A DNA stretch of 6,730 nt from Treponema sp. (lineage in GTDB: Bacteria; Spirochaetota; Spirochaetia; Treponematales; Breznakiellaceae). The notes below the pieces were generated by a model. The model was not told the DNA's origin and searched no databases. It saw nothing but the letters and a program-made list of their open reading frames with translations. Shown here one piece after another: positions 5,986 through 6,730 of the stretch. The translations under genes and the position numbers were made by a program. Location: positions 1-6,730 of the forward strand of contig JAISSG010000049.1 in the NCBI GenBank assembly GCA_031273185.1, in the 5' to 3' direction. Within the stretch, counting starts at the first letter, position 1, and each line of letters begins with the position of its first letter.

Positions 5986-6660
5986 CACAAAATCAGCTAA
6001 TTTGCGATAGTCGCGGAAGGTAAAGTCCGCTGCTGGTTTTGCCCTGCCCGGCAAGCCCCGGCTGACCAGCAGCGCCGTTTTCATGCCCGCCCGCTTCGCC
6101 CCAACCATGTCGTAGCGATAGCTGTTGCCCACGTAGAGGATCCTCCCGGGGGCGCAATGCAGGGCATCGGCAAGGCAGGCGAAGGGGCGCGACGAGGGCT
6201 TGAGCGCGCCGGTGGCCTCCGAGCAGATCTCCGCGTCCCAAATGCCCGCGATGCCCAGGTTTTTCAGCTTGGTTTGGGTGGGGAAGTCCGACAGCATCCC
6301 AAGCTTGAGCCCCGCTGCCTTTAGTTCAGCCAGGACTTCCGTAACGTGGGGAAGGAGCTTTATGCGCGCAAACAGCGGCTCCCAGCCCCGGTAGACCAGG
6401 CGATCAATTTTCTCGCCGATCTTGTCCGGCGGCGCGTTCAGCATCTCCGCAGTAAGCCGCGCCTGGTAGCCGTAGAAATCGTCACTGAAAGACGAGGGGG
6501 CTTTTTCCTGCTCGGCGCGTATGCGGTCCCTGGCCCTGCCGAAAGCGACGAGCAGGGGCCAGTGCCCCAGCAGGAACGGCAGGAGCCTGATGTTGAGCCG
6601 GTAATTGGGGTAGAGCGTCCCGTCCAGATCAAAGGCTACGGCATCGAGGTCTTGGCTCAT
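5977..6660 (-). CDS. HAD-superfamily hydrolase (HAD-IA phosphatase type)
   Basis: 227 residues, the normal size for a soluble subclass I HAD phosphatase. Motif I is DLDGTLYP with nucleophile D11 and acid/base D13. A helical cap insertion fills about residues 18-105. Motif II is MLSDF with S124, motif III is GALKPS with K154, and motif IV is VGNSYRYDMVGAKRAG with D184 as probable Mg ligand. Motif IV has Asn179 where many members have Asp; GN variants occur in the family, so activity is still expected. The substrate cannot be told from sequence; phosphoglycolate or nucleotide monophosphates are typical. An in-frame TAA lies 9 nt upstream of the ATG, so the start cannot lie further upstream. No SD precedes it. 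It is the first gene of the cluster and abuts the coiled-coil gene by 4 nt. Whether its activity serves that protein or it is a housekeeping rider is unknown. Confidence 0.93.
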   Translation of the reverse strand: MSQDLDAVAFDLDGTLYPNYRLNIRLLPFLLGHWPLLVAFGRARDRIRAEQEKAPSSFSDDFYGYQARLTAEMLNAPPDKIGEKIDRLVYRGWEPLFARIKLLPHVTEVLAELKAAGLKLGMLSDFPTQTKLKNLGIAGIWDAEICSEATGALKPSSRPFACLADALHCAPGRILYVGNSYRYDMVGAKRAGMKTALLVSRGLPGRAKPAADFTFRDYRKLADFVLK

Positions 6661-6665
6661 GGGGA

Positions 6666-6674
6666 TTTAGTTTA
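6666..6674 (-). promoter_or_regulatory. TAAACTAAA element before the HAD gene (candidate -10)
   Basis: TAAACTAAA lies 5 nt before the HAD ATG and differs by one base from the TAAAGTAAA found before the next two genes. TAAACT matches four of six -10 bases and ends 8 nt before the ATG. The region where a -35 would sit is the GGGGAAT repeat array and has no consensus. Confidence 0.35.
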
Positions 6675-6683
6675 CAGGGAAAA

Positions 6684-6730
6684 TGGGGAATGGGGAATGG
6701 GGAGTGGGGAATGGGGAATGGGGAATGGGG
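6684..6730. repeat. Heptanucleotide tandem array (TGGGGAA, about 6.7 copies, continues past the window)
   Basis: Units of TGGGGAA repeat from 6684 to the right edge with one variant, TGGGGAG at 6698-6704. The plus strand has seven runs of four G separated by three bases, the pattern of a G-quadruplex-forming sequence. The array lies 24 bp upstream of the HAD start codon, where the cluster promoter would be expected. Confidence 0.95.

Noticed and set aside
6684..6730. Chromosome end (telomere)
   Set aside because: The G-rich unit resembles eukaryotic telomeres, but spirochaete telomeres, where present (Borrelia), are hairpins. The window edge is only where the sequence was cut, and a similar 7-bp array occurs internally.

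Overview
The window reads as chromosomal DNA of a spirochaete, most likely a Treponema of the termite-gut type. The main evidence is a 995-residue membrane-anchored coiled-coil protein of the spirochaete-specific type I know as SpiroCoCo. Supporting evidence is a lipoprotein carrying paired YTGTV-x-WSP modules in front of a formylglycine-generating-enzyme (FGE-sulfatase) domain, plus 7-bp noncoding tandem repeats. The species assignment is inference from remembered family features. GC is moderately high, in the mid-50s percent by eye. I see no mobile element, CRISPR array, tRNA or rRNA.

All real genes lie on the minus strand. From right to left, a four-gene cluster runs: a HAD-superfamily phosphatase (5977-6660), the long coiled-coil protein (2985-5972, 4 nt after the HAD stop), a small lipoprotein with a possible NTF2-like domain (2367-2930, 54 nt gap) and an exported HEAT-repeat protein with a polyglutamine tail (1575-2351, 15 nt gap). 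A perfect 13-bp hairpin with a T tract (1525-1557) closes the cluster. A 289-bp intergenic region follows, with a 7-bp tandem repeat array, a candidate promoter and a leader. Then comes a second transcription unit: a lipoprotein with two repeat modules and an FGE domain, starting at 1285 and still open where the window ends. It is the largest gene after the coiled-coil gene, and it has no stop codon in the window.

Working picture (inference): the four-gene cluster spans cell compartments. The phosphatase is cytosolic, the coiled-coil protein is anchored in the inner membrane with a cytoplasmic rod, and the lipoprotein and HEAT protein are exported. Such a set could serve cell-envelope or cell-shape organisation, but no function is proven by sequence. 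The FGE lipoprotein is the most interesting gene. Lipoproteins of this fold are variable ligand-binding proteins of diversity-generating retroelements in Treponema, and the window cuts off just before the part that would decide this. A simple-sequence array also abuts its candidate promoter.
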